Shown: positions 26,076 through 35,736, counted from the first letter of the stretch. The stretch: DNA of 64,000 bases from an uncultured Roseobacter sp. (GCF_947499265.1 NZ_CANMNK010000010.1:62001-126000), one strand, 5' to 3'. The notes: generated from the letters alone by a model not told the origin. A program made the numbers and translations.

Positions 26076-28143
26076 GCCGGTGCCCATCGATCCGGCGCGC
26101 GAATCCCTCTTTGGGCGGGCATCCATTGTCTGGCTGATTCCGGTCTTTGCCCTGATGATCGCGCTGGTGGTCGCATGGCAGTCCTACAATGACCGGGGGC
26201 CGCTGATCTCCATCGAGTTTGAAAATGGCGCGGGCATCGCCGCAGGCCAGACCGAATTGCGGTTTCGCGACGTCAAGGTCGGCGTGGTCGAGAGGCTCGC
26301 CTTTGCCGAAGGTTTGGACGGGGTTGTAGCACAGGTGCGGCTGGAGAAAGAGGTCGCGGAATTTGTGGACGCCGGAGCGTCGTTCTGGGTGGTGCGCCCG
26401 GAACTCTCCGTGCAGGGCGTATCTGGCCTTGATACGGTGATCAGCGGCATCTTCATCGAAGGCTCCTGGGACAGCCAGATCGGCCCCATCCGCACCAACT
26501 TCAAGGGGCTGCAAACCGCGCCGCTGTTCCGCCCCGGCCAGGAAGGGTTGCAGATTGCCTTGCGCACAACGCCCGGCGGATCACTGACCGACAACAGCCC
26601 GATCCTGTATCGCGGTATTGAAGTGGGCCGCGTGGGCCCGGCGCGCATCTCGCGGGAGGGCAGCTTTGCCATTGCAGAGGCGATTATCTACGAACCGCAC
26701 GGGCGCCTGATCACCGCGGCCACCCGGTTCTGGGATACATCGGGGTTCAGCGTCTCCATCGGGCCGACCGGTGCCGAGGTCGATTTCTCCTCTCTGGCCA
26801 CGCTCATCGGCGGTGGGTTGAGCTTTGATACCTTTGTCTCGGGCGGGCGTCCGATCACCGATGGCGCGGTCTTCGAAGTCTACGGCGATGAGGTCAGTGC
26901 CCGGAACAGCGTCTTCAATGCTTCCGAAGTCGAGTTGATCGAACTGCGGGTTATCTTCGACGAGAATATCTCCGGGCTGGCGATCGGCGCGCCTGTTGAA
27001 TTCAGCGGGCTGCGCATTGGGTCGGTGCAGAGCCTTTCTGGCATTGTCGATGCAGAGACCTTCGGCGACAGCCGGGTGCGTCTTGACGTGGTGATCGGCA
27101 TTCAGCCCGCACGGCTGGGCCTGCAAGGCGATGCCAGCCCGGAGGCGGCACTCGATTTTCTCAACGCGCGCGTGCAGGAAGGACTGCGGGCACGGCTTGC
27201 CTCAGCCAGCCTTTTGACGGGCGGGCTCAAAGTGGAACTTGTTCAGGTCGAAGGCGCGCCACCCGCTCAAATCATCATGCGCCCGGATGAGATTGCCACG
27301 CTGCCCACCACCGCGAGCGAAATCGCCGATGCCGCAGCAACTGTGGAGGGCGTTTTCACCCGCATCAACAGCCTGCCCATCGAAGAATTGCTCAACAGCG
27401 CCATCGGATTTTTACAAAGTGCGCAGGCCTTCATGACAAGCGAGGATTTGCGTGAAACCCCGCAGGAGGTCCGGGCCTTGCTGGGTGACTTACGCGGGAT
27501 CGTAAGCTCGCAGGAGGTCAAGGATATACCCGTCACGATCAACGCAGCACTGACACGAGTGGAAACATTGCTGGGCCAGATCGAAAACGGTCAGGCTGTG
27601 GACCGCATCGTGGCGGCCATCGATGCGACCACCAATGCCGCTACATCTGTCTCCGCTTCGGTCGCCGGGGTGCCGGAGCTGATTGATAATCTCAGCAGCG
27701 TTGCCGCCAAGGCCGAAGCGATGCCGCTGGAAGACCTGACCACGCAGCTCACCGACCTGCTGGCCTCGGCGGATGCGATCCTGGGCACGCCTGCGGCGCA
27801 GGAATTGCCCGCCTCGCTGGGGGCAGCGCTGGACGAGCTGAACGCGACGCTGACCGAATTACGCGAAGGCGGGGCGGTGCGCAATGTCAACGCCACCCTC
27901 GATTCCGCCCGCGAAGCCGCGGATGCCGTTGCCCTGTCCAGCCAGGATTTGCCCGCGCTGGTGGAACGGATCACCGAAGTCTTTGACCAGGCGAGCCGCA
28001 CCATCGAAGGCTATAATCAGGGCGATGTGATCAGTCGCGATGCCCGCGCGGCGCTGCGCGATATCTCGCAGGCGGCGGATGCCTTGACCGCCCTTGCGCG
28101 CTTGCTGGAGCGCAATCCAAGTGCACTTCTCAGGGGGCGATAG
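26059..28143 (+). CDS. pqiB: PqiB-type MCE protein (intermembrane lipid transport)
   Basis: This 694-residue protein has one N-terminal TM helix (about 24-43) followed by three MCE domains (about 45-135, 160-260 and 285-400; for example GAGIAAGQTELRFRDVKVGVV and GAPVEFSGLRIGSVQSLSG). From about 420 a long Ala/Leu-rich helical region follows, as in the needle-like tunnel of PqiB. It is about 150 residues longer than E. coli PqiB, mostly in this helical region. It overlaps pqiA by 17 bp. It probably forms the periplasmic channel of a lipid shuttle. Confidence 0.9.
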   Translation: MTNTPEPVPIDPARESLFGRASIVWLIPVFALMIALVVAWQSYNDRGPLISIEFENGAGIAAGQTELRFRDVKVGVVERLAFAEGLDGVVAQVRLEKEVAEFVDAGASFWVVRPELSVQGVSGLDTVISGIFIEGSWDSQIGPIRTNFKGLQTAPLFRPGQEGLQIALRTTPGGSLTDNSPILYRGIEVGRVGPARISREGSFAIAEAIIYEPHGRLITAATRFWDTSGFSVSIGPTGAEVDFSSLATLIGGGLSFDTFVSGGRPITDGAVFEVYGDEVSARNSVFNASEVELIELRVIFDENISGLAIGAPVEFSGLRIGSVQSLSGIVDAETFGDSRVRLDVVIGIQPARLGLQGDASPEAALDFLNARVQEGLRARLASASLLTGGLKVELVQVEGAPPAQIIMRPDEIATLPTTASEIADAAATVEGVFTRINSLPIEELLNSAIGFLQSAQAFMTSEDLRETPQEVRALLGDLRGIVSSQEVKDIPVTINAALTRVETLLGQIENGQAVDRIVAAIDATTNAATSVSASVAGVPELIDNLSSVAAKAEAMPLEDLTTQLTDLLASADAILGTPAAQELPASLGAALDELNATLTELREGGAVRNVNATLDSAREAADAVALSSQDLPALVERITEVFDQASRTIEGYNQGDVISRDARAALRDISQAADALTALARLLERNPSALLRGR

Positions 28144-28144
28144 C

Positions 28145-28708
28145 ATGACCTTACCCACACCCATCTGGATCGTTTTGGGCACTTTGGCCCTGACCGCCTG
28201 CGCCGCCGCGCCGGATCGCTACGTCATCCCCGCCCCCCAGATCGCCGATCAACAGCGGATTGCTTTTCGATCTGTTGAAATCCGCAAGATTTCACTGCCC
28301 GCCTACGCCGCCTCAGACGAAATCGCCCAACAGGGTGCAGATGGCAGGGTGATCAGTGATGGCGGCCTGCTATGGGCGGATACCCCTGAGCGTGCCGTGG
28401 CGCTTGAGTTGTCGCGCCATCTGTCGCGTCTTACCGGCGCCCGCGTTGCCTCCGAGCCCTGGCCGTTTGAAACCTTTGCCGATGCCCGATTGGAGCTGCG
28501 TTTCGAAAGCCTGATTGCGGGGGAAGACGGTCAATTCCGGACCAATGGTCAATACTTCGTCGCCGTGGAAAACGGGCGGGAACGATCCGGGCTTTTCAGC
28601 CTCGCCGTCCCCTTTGATCCAACCGGTGGTCCACAGGCCATTGCCGCGGCGCGCGGACAGATCATTCTGGATCTCGCTCGCTATGTGGCAGTGAACGGCT
28701 TACGCTAG
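28145..28708 (+). CDS. pqiC: PqiC-type outer-membrane lipoprotein
   Basis: The 187-residue protein starts at the ATG at 28145, one base after the pqiB stop. The signal peptide ends in a lipobox (LTAC, with Cys about 19 residues in). DRYVIPAPQIADQQRI and the later YAASDEIAQQGADGRVI are typical of the ABC-type transport auxiliary/DUF330 family. PqiC docks the PqiB channel at the outer membrane. It converges on an aminotransferase gene with a 3-bp gap. Confidence 0.88.
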   Translation: MTLPTPIWIVLGTLALTACAAAPDRYVIPAPQIADQQRIAFRSVEIRKISLPAYAASDEIAQQGADGRVISDGGLLWADTPERAVALELSRHLSRLTGARVASEPWPFETFADARLELRFESLIAGEDGQFRTNGQYFVAVENGRERSGLFSLAVPFDPTGGPQAIAAARGQIILDLARYVAVNGLR

Positions 28709-28711
28709 CCC

Positions 28712-29839
28712 TCAGGCGGGCCAATCTGCAAGCGCCTCTGCAAGCCGCGACAGGCCCTTCTCCAGACTAACCTCCGCCCCGCCGCCAACGCCGAGCCGAA
28801 TGTGGTTGGGTTGGCCGTAGGCGCTGCCCGGCAATAGAAATGTGCGATAAGGCGGGGCCAGCAACCGTTTTGCAAACCTGTCGCTGGCGACCCCCGCAGG
28901 CAGGCGACCAAGCCCGATCAACCCCGCCTGCGGCGGGACCCAGGACAGGCCGGGTTGGGTGTCGAGCCATGCGTTCATGCGCGCCAGGTTTGCCGCCCCG
29001 GCCCTGCGCGCGTCCTGCATCGCAGGCGCAAGGCGTTCCGGGCGCAACGCGATCTCGGCAATGACCTCGCCCATGATGTTCATGATCTCCGATGCATTCT
29101 CCCGCAGGATAACGGCATCCATTACCATGTCCGCATCCGAACAGATCAGCCAACCAGTGCGCAGGCCCTGCAGCCCAAGGGCCTTGGAGACAGAACCGGT
29201 CGTGATGCCGCGTGCATAGAGCCCGGCGACCGACGGCGCGCGTGGGTCCAGCCATTCCAGGCCTGCGTAGACCTCATCCACCAGCAACCACGCGCCAACC
29301 TGGTCGGCGATGCGCACGATCTCCTCCAGATCCGCGCGGTCCAGCAACTGACCCGTGGGGTTGTTGGGATTGCTCAGGAAAATCATCCGTGTGCGCGGGG
29401 TTACCGCATCCGCCAGCATATCCAACGGCAGCCGCCAGGCGTCTGCTTCATGCCGGGTGACTTTGACGATCTTCGCCCCCACGGCGCGCGCCAGAACCTC
29501 CGCCTGCGGCCAGCCGGGGGTTTCGACCACGATCTCGTCTCCGGGCTGCAGCAATTGTATGATCGCCAGATAATTCGCCTCAGCGGCCCCCGCCGTGATC
29601 AACACATCCTGCGCGGTGCAGATACCTTCCAGTCCGGCCTGCGCCAGCACATGCCCGCGCAGTTCCGGCAGCCCGCGAAAATCGCGATTGTTCCAATCGA
29701 GGGATAGCTCCGGATCAAGATCATCCAGAAAGTCGCCCAGTTTTGGCGATTGCGACAGTGAAAATCCGACGATGGCTTCGGGATCTGCCTCGGTCGTTTC
29801 CAGAAGGTATTGAAACAAGGTATGTATCTTGACTTTCAT
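28712..29839 (-). CDS. PLP-dependent class I/II aminotransferase
   Basis: From the ATG at 29839 the enzyme has 375 residues. Fold type I features are in order: TAGAAEANYLAI, SNPNNPTGQLLDRADL, VDEVYAGLEW (PLP Asp) and TTGSVSKALGLQGLRTGW with the Schiff-base Lys. The carboxylate-binding Arg is in NHIRLGVGG near the end. The fold fits an aspartate-type transaminase or a capreomycidine-synthase-like enzyme; the substrate is unknown. It diverges from the MBL hydrolase gene. Confidence 0.88.
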   Translation of the reverse strand: MKVKIHTLFQYLLETTEADPEAIVGFSLSQSPKLGDFLDDLDPELSLDWNNRDFRGLPELRGHVLAQAGLEGICTAQDVLITAGAAEANYLAIIQLLQPGDEIVVETPGWPQAEVLARAVGAKIVKVTRHEADAWRLPLDMLADAVTPRTRMIFLSNPNNPTGQLLDRADLEEIVRIADQVGAWLLVDEVYAGLEWLDPRAPSVAGLYARGITTGSVSKALGLQGLRTGWLICSDADMVMDAVILRENASEIMNIMGEVIAEIALRPERLAPAMQDARRAGAANLARMNAWLDTQPGLSWVPPQAGLIGLGRLPAGVASDRFAKRLLAPPYRTFLLPGSAYGQPNHIRLGVGGGAEVSLEKGLSRLAEALADWPA

Positions 29840-29888
29840 AGCCCCGGCCTCGTCTAGTTTCCCCAACAAGAAAGGTGAGGCCCGCAAT

Positions 29889-30641
29889 ATGCAACCCCTT
29901 CTGAAAGGTCGCCCCCGCCGGCTGGCGGTGCTGGATTACGGGTTGTTTCAAGTGCATGCCAATGGGCGGATCATTGGAATATGTGGATTTCTCATCCAGA
30001 CAGATGCAGGCGAAAACGTCCTGATCGACACCGGGTTTCCCGCAAAATATGCCGATGATGCCGAGGCGGCGACCGCAGAGGATGATCTGGGCAGTTTCGG
30101 TCGGGTGCTCTCTCTCACCCATCAAAATCTGGCGCCTGCGCAGCTGGCGCTGCTGGGCCTGTCGACCTCAGACATCGACCTGATGATCCAAAGCCATACG
30201 CATATTGACCACGTTGGTTTCATGGACGGGTTTCCCAACACCCCCATTTTGATCGCAGCGGCGGAACGCGCCCTGCCCCGCCCGCTCTACTGGTCAGGAA
30301 AGCAACCCCTGGACTGGCCGGACCGGAACTATATTGAAATACACGGTGACATCGAGATCGGCGCGGGATTTCACGTGTTCCTTGTGCCCGGTCACGCACC
30401 GGGGCAATTGGCCTTCATGGTAAGCTTGCCGGAAACGGGCGCTGTTTTGCTGACTTCGGATGCGATCAGCCGCGCGGCGGAGATTGACGAGAAATTCGCA
30501 GGGTCCTGGGACGAAACGCGCGCGATCGAAAACGGCGCACGGCTGATGGAAATGGCGGCGGAACAGAAGGCCAAGGTGATCTTTGGCCATTCGCCTGAGC
30601 AATGGCCGACCCTGCGCAAGGCCCCGGCGTGGTACGATTAG
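29889..30641 (+). CDS. MBL-fold hydrolase, N-acyl-homoserine lactonase-like
   Basis: The 250-residue protein starts at the ATG at 29889, with an AGGTGAGG site. The metal motif HTHIDH (His103, His105, Asp107, His108) and a later VPGHAPGQLAF and LTSDA complete the dinuclear zinc site of the AiiA/AttM lactonase group. The N-terminal DYGLFQVHANGRIIGICGFLIQTDAGENVLIDTGF also matches that group. It could quench AHL signals or hydrolyse another lactone. It overlaps the convergent SDR gene by 4 bp. Confidence 0.8.
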   Translation: MQPLLKGRPRRLAVLDYGLFQVHANGRIIGICGFLIQTDAGENVLIDTGFPAKYADDAEAATAEDDLGSFGRVLSLTHQNLAPAQLALLGLSTSDIDLMIQSHTHIDHVGFMDGFPNTPILIAAAERALPRPLYWSGKQPLDWPDRNYIEIHGDIEIGAGFHVFLVPGHAPGQLAFMVSLPETGAVLLTSDAISRAAEIDEKFAGSWDETRAIENGARLMEMAAEQKAKVIFGHSPEQWPTLRKAPAWYD

Positions 30642-31360
30642 CGCACATCGCGCCCCTGGTTGAGAATGATCACATTGCCGCTGCTGATGTCGCCCGCGGG
30701 TGAGATCAGGAACCCGACCCATGCTGCAATCTCTGAGGGTTGCATCGCCCGGCCGTGCGGCATCTGCGCGATGGCATTGGCCAGGACCTCGTCACTCACC
30801 ACGTTGAAGAGGGGCGTTTCGGTCATCGCGGGCGCAATGGAATTCACCGCGATCTTTTCGGTGGCATAGCGGCGCGCAAGATCCTTGGTCAATGTGTCGA
30901 GAGCAGCCTTGGAGGCCCGATAATGCGGTGGATCAAAAGCGTCGAAATTATAGGCGCCGTTGGAGGAGATATTGACGATCTTGCGCACGCCTGCGCGCCC
31001 GGTCATCAGGCGCACGGCCTCCTGACAACAATGGAACGCCCCGGTGAAATTCAACGCCATCTGGCGCTCAAACTCATCTGCCGGGATATTCGGAAAATCG
31101 GACATCAAACAGGTGCCCGCATTATTGACCAGAGCGTCGATCCCGCCGTGCGCCGTATGGATATCAGTAAAAGTACTTGAAATGGCAGCAGGTTTGGTCA
31201 GATCGACAATCTGCCCCTCAAAGCCCGCGCATGCCATTTCCGACAGGCCGCGCGCATCGATATCAAACCCAATCACATGCAGCCCATCTGCGATCAACCG
31301 ATCCACAATGGCGCGACCCAACCCGCCGGCAGCCCCTGTCACCACAGCAACGCGCGTCAT
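30638..31360 (-). CDS. SDR family oxidoreductase
   Basis: This 240-residue classical SDR has TGAAGGLGRAIVDRL (cofactor), NNAG, the catalytic Ser in KIVNISSNG and the pair Tyr/Lys in YRASKAALD. A GGAGGAG ribosome site precedes the ATG. It lies 66 bp downstream of the PhzS-like monooxygenase gene on the same strand and may be the last gene of the large transport/processing operon. The substrate is unknown. Confidence 0.88.
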   Translation of the reverse strand: MTRVAVVTGAAGGLGRAIVDRLIADGLHVIGFDIDARGLSEMACAGFEGQIVDLTKPAAISSTFTDIHTAHGGIDALVNNAGTCLMSDFPNIPADEFERQMALNFTGAFHCCQEAVRLMTGRAGVRKIVNISSNGAYNFDAFDPPHYRASKAALDTLTKDLARRYATEKIAVNSIAPAMTETPLFNVVSDEVLANAIAQMPHGRAMQPSEIAAWVGFLISPAGDISSGNVIILNQGRDVR

Positions 31361-31426
31361 CTTCGCTCCTCCCCCCGAGTTTGGCGGACTATGAAAGAGG
31401 CTTGGGCATTTGACCAGTCTCGAAGC

Positions 31427-32680
31427 TCAAACCGGCCCGATCAGAGCGGGCTGCGCATTCAGCGCTTCCACGTCGAAGCCCGCCAGCTTTTTGTATTTCG
31501 TGGCATGTGCTGCAAGTTCCGCGCGCGGCATTACGGTTTCGATATCGTCGAACACGCCGCTGCACCGGTCCTCGACCACCTGCAAAATGGCGTCTGGACC
31601 GCTGCCGCGGTTGGCAAGCGTCACGCCGGTTGTGCGCGGTCGCACGATCGCCTCATAGGCCTCTAACGCGTCCGGGGTTAGGCCGTGTGTCTGCACTGCC
31701 GCCCCAAGCATGCGCGCGTCAACGATGGCCTGGCTCGCCCCGTTGGAGCCAACCGGATAGGTCGGATGCGCGGCATCCCCCATGAGCGTGACGCGGCCTT
31801 GTGTCCAGTTGGGCACCGGGTCGCGATCCACCATCGGGTATTCAAAAACCGCTGTCGCCGCGCGCATAAGCGCGGGCACATCCAGCCAGTCAAACCGCCA
31901 GTCTTCAAAGTCAGGCAGAAAATCATCAAGCGATGCGCGGCGGTTCCAATCCTCCTTGCGCCAGCCCTGCGCAGGGTCAACGCGGCGCTCAGCAATCCAG
32001 TTGAGTGTCGCCTCACCTGTTGCGGGATCGGGCGCCGTGATCGGATAGGCCACAAGCCGTTGCGTATCATGCCCGGCGAGGACCATATCAGCGCCACCCA
32101 GAAACGGTGGCGCCTGTGTCGTCCCGCGCCACAGGATCGCGCCGCCCCAGATGGGTGATCCTTCGTCTGGGTACATCTGCTGACGCAGGGCCGAGTGAAT
32201 CCCATCCGCGGCAATGATCAGGCTACCGGTTTTCACCTCTGGTCCATCCGGCCCGTTGAGCAGCAAATCAGCCTTCTGAGCATCGTTTGAAAACCCGGTT
32301 GCGCGGCACTCCGTGACGATAGAGGCCGCACCCGCGCGACGGCACAGCGTATCAAACAACAGCATCTGCAGATGCCCGCGATGCACGGAGATTTGCGGCC
32401 AGTGATAGCCCGCTGCGGTGCCGCGCGGTTCGGTCCAGATCTCACGCCCCGTTTTGGTGTAAAACCCCACCGACTGCGTGGAAATGCCGATCTCTCGCAG
32501 GTCACTTTCAAGCCCAAGGTCAAAAAGTTCGCGCACCGCGTTGGGCTGCAGATTGATCCCGACGCCCATGGGGCGCAGGCTGCGCACGGCCTCAAAAATC
32601 TGAAATGGCACGCCAATCTGATGCAAGGTCAGACCCAGCGACAACCCGGCGATCCCGGCCCCAGCAATCAGCACGGTCAT
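31427..32680 (-). CDS. FAD-dependent monooxygenase (PhzS/salicylate hydroxylase-like)
   Basis: This 417-residue group A flavoprotein monooxygenase has the FAD motif VLIAGAGIAGLSLGLTL, the DG motif LIIAADGIHSALR, and the GD motif LMGDAAHPTYPVGSNGASQAI. The overall pattern (GVGINLQPNAVRELFDLGL) resembles PhzS-type flavin-dependent oxidoreductases that hydroxylate aromatic carboxylates. Its ATG overlaps the stop of the AMACR-like gene (ATGA), which ties an aromatic hydroxylation to CoA-ester chemistry. Confidence 0.87.
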   Translation of the reverse strand: MTVLIAGAGIAGLSLGLTLHQIGVPFQIFEAVRSLRPMGVGINLQPNAVRELFDLGLESDLREIGISTQSVGFYTKTGREIWTEPRGTAAGYHWPQISVHRGHLQMLLFDTLCRRAGAASIVTECRATGFSNDAQKADLLLNGPDGPEVKTGSLIIAADGIHSALRQQMYPDEGSPIWGGAILWRGTTQAPPFLGGADMVLAGHDTQRLVAYPITAPDPATGEATLNWIAERRVDPAQGWRKEDWNRRASLDDFLPDFEDWRFDWLDVPALMRAATAVFEYPMVDRDPVPNWTQGRVTLMGDAAHPTYPVGSNGASQAIVDARMLGAAVQTHGLTPDALEAYEAIVRPRTTGVTLANRGSGPDAILQVVEDRCSGVFDDIETVMPRAELAAHATKYKKLAGFDVEALNAQPALIGPV

Positions 32681-33795
32681 GTGATGGCTCCTGCATCGCG
32701 CATCCTGGCCAATTGCGCCGCATCATATCCCAAACCTTGCAAAATCGCGTCGGTATCCGCGCCGACAGCTCTTGGCGGGTCCGGGCGATCCGGCGCGCTG
32801 CGACTGAACCGCGGCGCCGGGCGGGCCTGTGTGACACTGTTTTCCTGGTAGAAAACCCCTCGATCTGCGTTCTGGAGATGCTGGGGCGCTTCGGTGAAGT
32901 CCAGAACCGGGGCGACACAGGCATCGGAACCCTCAAACAGGGTCGCCCACTCATCACGGGTTCTAGTCTTGAAGACCGTCGCGAATTGCGCGCGATCCGC
33001 GGGCCAGCGGGTGGCGTCATTTTGGGCGGCACCGCCTTCATGCGGGATTTCCGCCCGTCGGATCAGTTCAGCAAAGAATTGCGGTTCCAGCGCGCCGACG
33101 GAGATGTATTTTCCATCCGCACATTCGTAACATCGGTAAAAAGGCGCGCCGCCATCCAGCCAGTTGGCTTCGCGGTTTGTGGTCCATTTGCCCTGCGCCA
33201 TCATCCCGTGCAGCAGGCCCATCATTGCCGGAACGCCATCGACCATGGCGGCATCGACAACCTGACCCTTACCCGAAACCCCACGCTCAATCACCGCAGC
33301 CAGCAGGCCAAAGAGCAGGAACATCGACCCACCGCCAAAGTCCGCCACCAGATTGAGCGGTGCGACCGGTGGATGATCTGCGGGACCAATGGCGTGCAAG
33401 GCACCGGTCATCGCCAGATAATTGATGTCGTGCCCCGCGGTGTCCGACCAGGGACCGGTTTGCCCCCACCCCGTCATGCGCCCATAGATCAGAGTGTCCG
33501 GACATGCCTCAGGGCCAAGGCCCAATCGCTCCATCACACCTGGTCGAAACCCTTCGATCAGAATATCCGCACGGGCAATCAGCGCCTTGGCCGCAGCGAG
33601 ACCATCCTCTGATTTGAGGTTCAGCGCCACGCTGCGCTTGCCCCGCCGGTTGATGTCCGTGGGATCCGCAGGGGCCGAGGCGCGATCAACGGTGATCACA
33701 TCCGCGCCCAGATCGGCCAGCAACTGGCCCGCCAGCGGCGCAGGGCCAAGCCCCGAAAACTCAATGACCTTCAGTGTTGTAAGCGGTCCACTCAT
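32677..33795 (-). CDS. CaiB/BaiF CoA-transferase family, alpha-methylacyl-CoA racemase-like
   Basis: From the ATG at 33795 the protein has 372 residues and overlaps the dppF stop by ATGA. Family III CoA-transferase features include LADLGADVITVDR, GRMTGWGQTGP and AGHDINYLAMTGALHAIG. The AGHDINYLA and GAPFYRCYECADGKYISVGALEPQFF segments are nearly those of AMACR, which epimerises 2-methylacyl-CoA esters with a His/Asp pair. It may therefore be a racemase rather than a transferase. Finding it in a peptide transporter operon is unusual. Confidence 0.87.
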   Translation of the reverse strand: MSGPLTTLKVIEFSGLGPAPLAGQLLADLGADVITVDRASAPADPTDINRRGKRSVALNLKSEDGLAAAKALIARADILIEGFRPGVMERLGLGPEACPDTLIYGRMTGWGQTGPWSDTAGHDINYLAMTGALHAIGPADHPPVAPLNLVADFGGGSMFLLFGLLAAVIERGVSGKGQVVDAAMVDGVPAMMGLLHGMMAQGKWTTNREANWLDGGAPFYRCYECADGKYISVGALEPQFFAELIRRAEIPHEGGAAQNDATRWPADRAQFATVFKTRTRDEWATLFEGSDACVAPVLDFTEAPQHLQNADRGVFYQENSVTQARPAPRFSRSAPDRPDPPRAVGADTDAILQGLGYDAAQLARMRDAGAIT

Positions 33796-34754
33796 TCTGC
33801 CATGTGACAGGCCACCCGCGCCCCACGCAGATCGCGCATTTCCGGGCGGGTCTGGCTGCAGATATCTGCGGCCAGCGGGCACCTTGGGTGATAGGCGCAG
33901 CCGGTTGGCGGATTGATGGGATCGGGGATTTCGCCCGTGGGGGGTGGCACCTCCCGTCCGAAATTGCCCAGTTGCGGTGCGGCGGCGAGCAGCATCTGCG
34001 TATAAGGGTGTTTGGGATCGTCAAAAAGCGCGTCCGGCCCGGCCTCCTCCACCAAACGGCCCAGATAGAGCACACCGATGCGGTCGGCCATATGCTGCAC
34101 AACGGTCAGGTCGTGGCTGATGAACAGATAGGTGAGACCAAACTCATCCTTGAGGTCGCTCATCAGGTTCAGCACCTGCGCCTGCACCGACACATCCAGC
34201 GCCGAGGTCGGCTCATCACAGACAATCAGTTTGGGTTCCGAGGCCAGCGCCCGCGCAATACAGATGCGCTGGCGTTGCCCGCCCGAAAACTCATGCGGGA
34301 ACTTGCCCGCGTCCCGCGCTGACAGCCCAACTTGTTCCAGCAAACGCTCAGCCATGCCTTCAGTATCACCACCCCGCGCGGCAACCGGTTCGACGATGAT
34401 ATCCCGCACCCGCCAGCGCGGGTTGAGCGAGGCGAAGGGGTCCTGAAAGATCATCTGGATGTCGCGCCGCACCGCATCCACCTTGGCAGCATCCGTTTCG
34501 CGCGCCAGATCGGTGCCGCGGATTTCGACGGCCCCCTTGGACGGGCCCAGCAGGCCCACCAGCATCTTGCCAATGGTGGATTTGCCCGACCCGCTTTCAC
34601 CGACCAGCGCATAGACTGTGCGCTCCGCGATCTCGAAACTGACGTCCGAAACAGCCGTCAGATAGGCTTTCTCGCGCCGCTCGACCACGCGGTTCAGCCA
34701 GGGTTTAGAGACATCAAAGATGCGGGTCAGGTTGCGAATATCGACCAGCGCCAT
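33792..34754 (-). CDS. Oligopeptide ABC transporter ATP-binding protein (DppF/OppF)
   Basis: This 320-residue ATPase has Walker A GESGSGKST, signature FSGGQRQRICIARAL and Walker B LIVCDEPTSALDVSVQ. It ends in an oligo-APP C-terminal domain with CAYHPRCPLAADIC, the Cys-rich motif of peptide transporter ATPases. It overlaps dppD by one base upstream and the AMACR-like gene downstream. It energises uptake by the permeases encoded at 36204-38140. Confidence 0.93.
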   Translation of the reverse strand: MALVDIRNLTRIFDVSKPWLNRVVERREKAYLTAVSDVSFEIAERTVYALVGESGSGKSTIGKMLVGLLGPSKGAVEIRGTDLARETDAAKVDAVRRDIQMIFQDPFASLNPRWRVRDIIVEPVAARGGDTEGMAERLLEQVGLSARDAGKFPHEFSGGQRQRICIARALASEPKLIVCDEPTSALDVSVQAQVLNLMSDLKDEFGLTYLFISHDLTVVQHMADRIGVLYLGRLVEEAGPDALFDDPKHPYTQMLLAAAPQLGNFGREVPPPTGEIPDPINPPTGCAYHPRCPLAADICSQTRPEMRDLRGARVACHMAE

Positions 34755-35734
34755 CAGGCCACCGCCTCTCGTACCATCGGGAACCAGCAGGCCACGCGCC
34801 CTGCCCCGTCTTCAATGCGGGGTCCGGGCGACGCCCGGCATCGATCCTGTGCGCAGGGGCAGCGCGGGTGAAAGGCGCATCCCTCGGGCAGCGCATCGAG
34901 ACGTGGCATCGCCCCGGGGATCTGGTGCAACCGGTCCTTCCCGCGCGAGGCCAGCGGGGTGGAGCCCATCAGCCCGTCGGTATAGGGGTGATGCGGGGCG
35001 GTCAGCACATCGCGCACCGGCCCCAGTTCGGCCAATTGCCCTGCGTACATTACGGCGACGCGGTCGGCGGCCTCGGCAATCACGCCCATGTCGTGGGTGA
35101 TCAGCATCACCGCCGTGCCCCGTTCCCGGCAGAGCTTTTTCAAAAGCGCGATGATCTGCGCCTGCACCGAAACATCAAGCGCCGTGGTCGGCTCATCCGC
35201 GATGATCAGCGAGGGCTCGGCACAGAGAGCCAGGGCAATCACAACGCGCTGGCGCATACCGCCGGAAAACTCGTGTGGAAAGCTGCCCACCCGTTCGGCA
35301 GCACCGGGAATACCCACCTCTTCGAGCGCTGCAACCGCCCGTTTTTCGGCCTCAGCCCGCGAGATATCGAGATGAGCCAGCATGGTTTCGGTCAATTGAT
35401 CCCCGATCCGGAGCAGCGGGTTGAGTGAGGTCAGCGGGTCCTGAAAGACCATGCCAATCTCTTTGCCCCGCAATCGGCGCATGTCTTCGCCGACCAATTG
35501 ATCCACTCGCGTGCCACCAACCCAGATCTCGCCTTTGGCAATATGCGCAGGAGGGCTCAAGAGCCCGATGACCGCATTGCCGGCCATGGATTTTCCGGCG
35601 CCAGATTCGCCGACAACGCCCAAAACCTCGCCCGCCGCAATGTCGTAGCTCACCCCGTTTACCGGGCGCAAGATACCGTGGCGTGTGGGGATTTCGACCG
35701 TCAGGTCACGGATGGACAGAACCGCCGCACTCAT
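34754..35734 (-). CDS. Oligopeptide ABC transporter ATP-binding protein (DppD/OppD)
   Basis: This 326-residue ATPase has GESGAGKSM as Walker A, FSGGMRQRVVIALAL as signature and LIIADEPTTALDVSVQ as Walker B. The C-terminal oligo-APP motif is CAFHPRCPCAQDRC. In Walker A the usual Ser/Thr after GK(S) is followed by Met, as in many OppD proteins. It forms a heterodimer with the DppF protein. The gene begins 2 bp after the stop of the DUF2059 gene that separates it from the permease genes. Confidence 0.92.
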   Translation of the reverse strand: MSAAVLSIRDLTVEIPTRHGILRPVNGVSYDIAAGEVLGVVGESGAGKSMAGNAVIGLLSPPAHIAKGEIWVGGTRVDQLVGEDMRRLRGKEIGMVFQDPLTSLNPLLRIGDQLTETMLAHLDISRAEAEKRAVAALEEVGIPGAAERVGSFPHEFSGGMRQRVVIALALCAEPSLIIADEPTTALDVSVQAQIIALLKKLCRERGTAVMLITHDMGVIAEAADRVAVMYAGQLAELGPVRDVLTAPHHPYTDGLMGSTPLASRGKDRLHQIPGAMPRLDALPEGCAFHPRCPCAQDRCRASPGPRIEDGAGRVACWFPMVREAVA

Positions 35735-35736
35735 AC

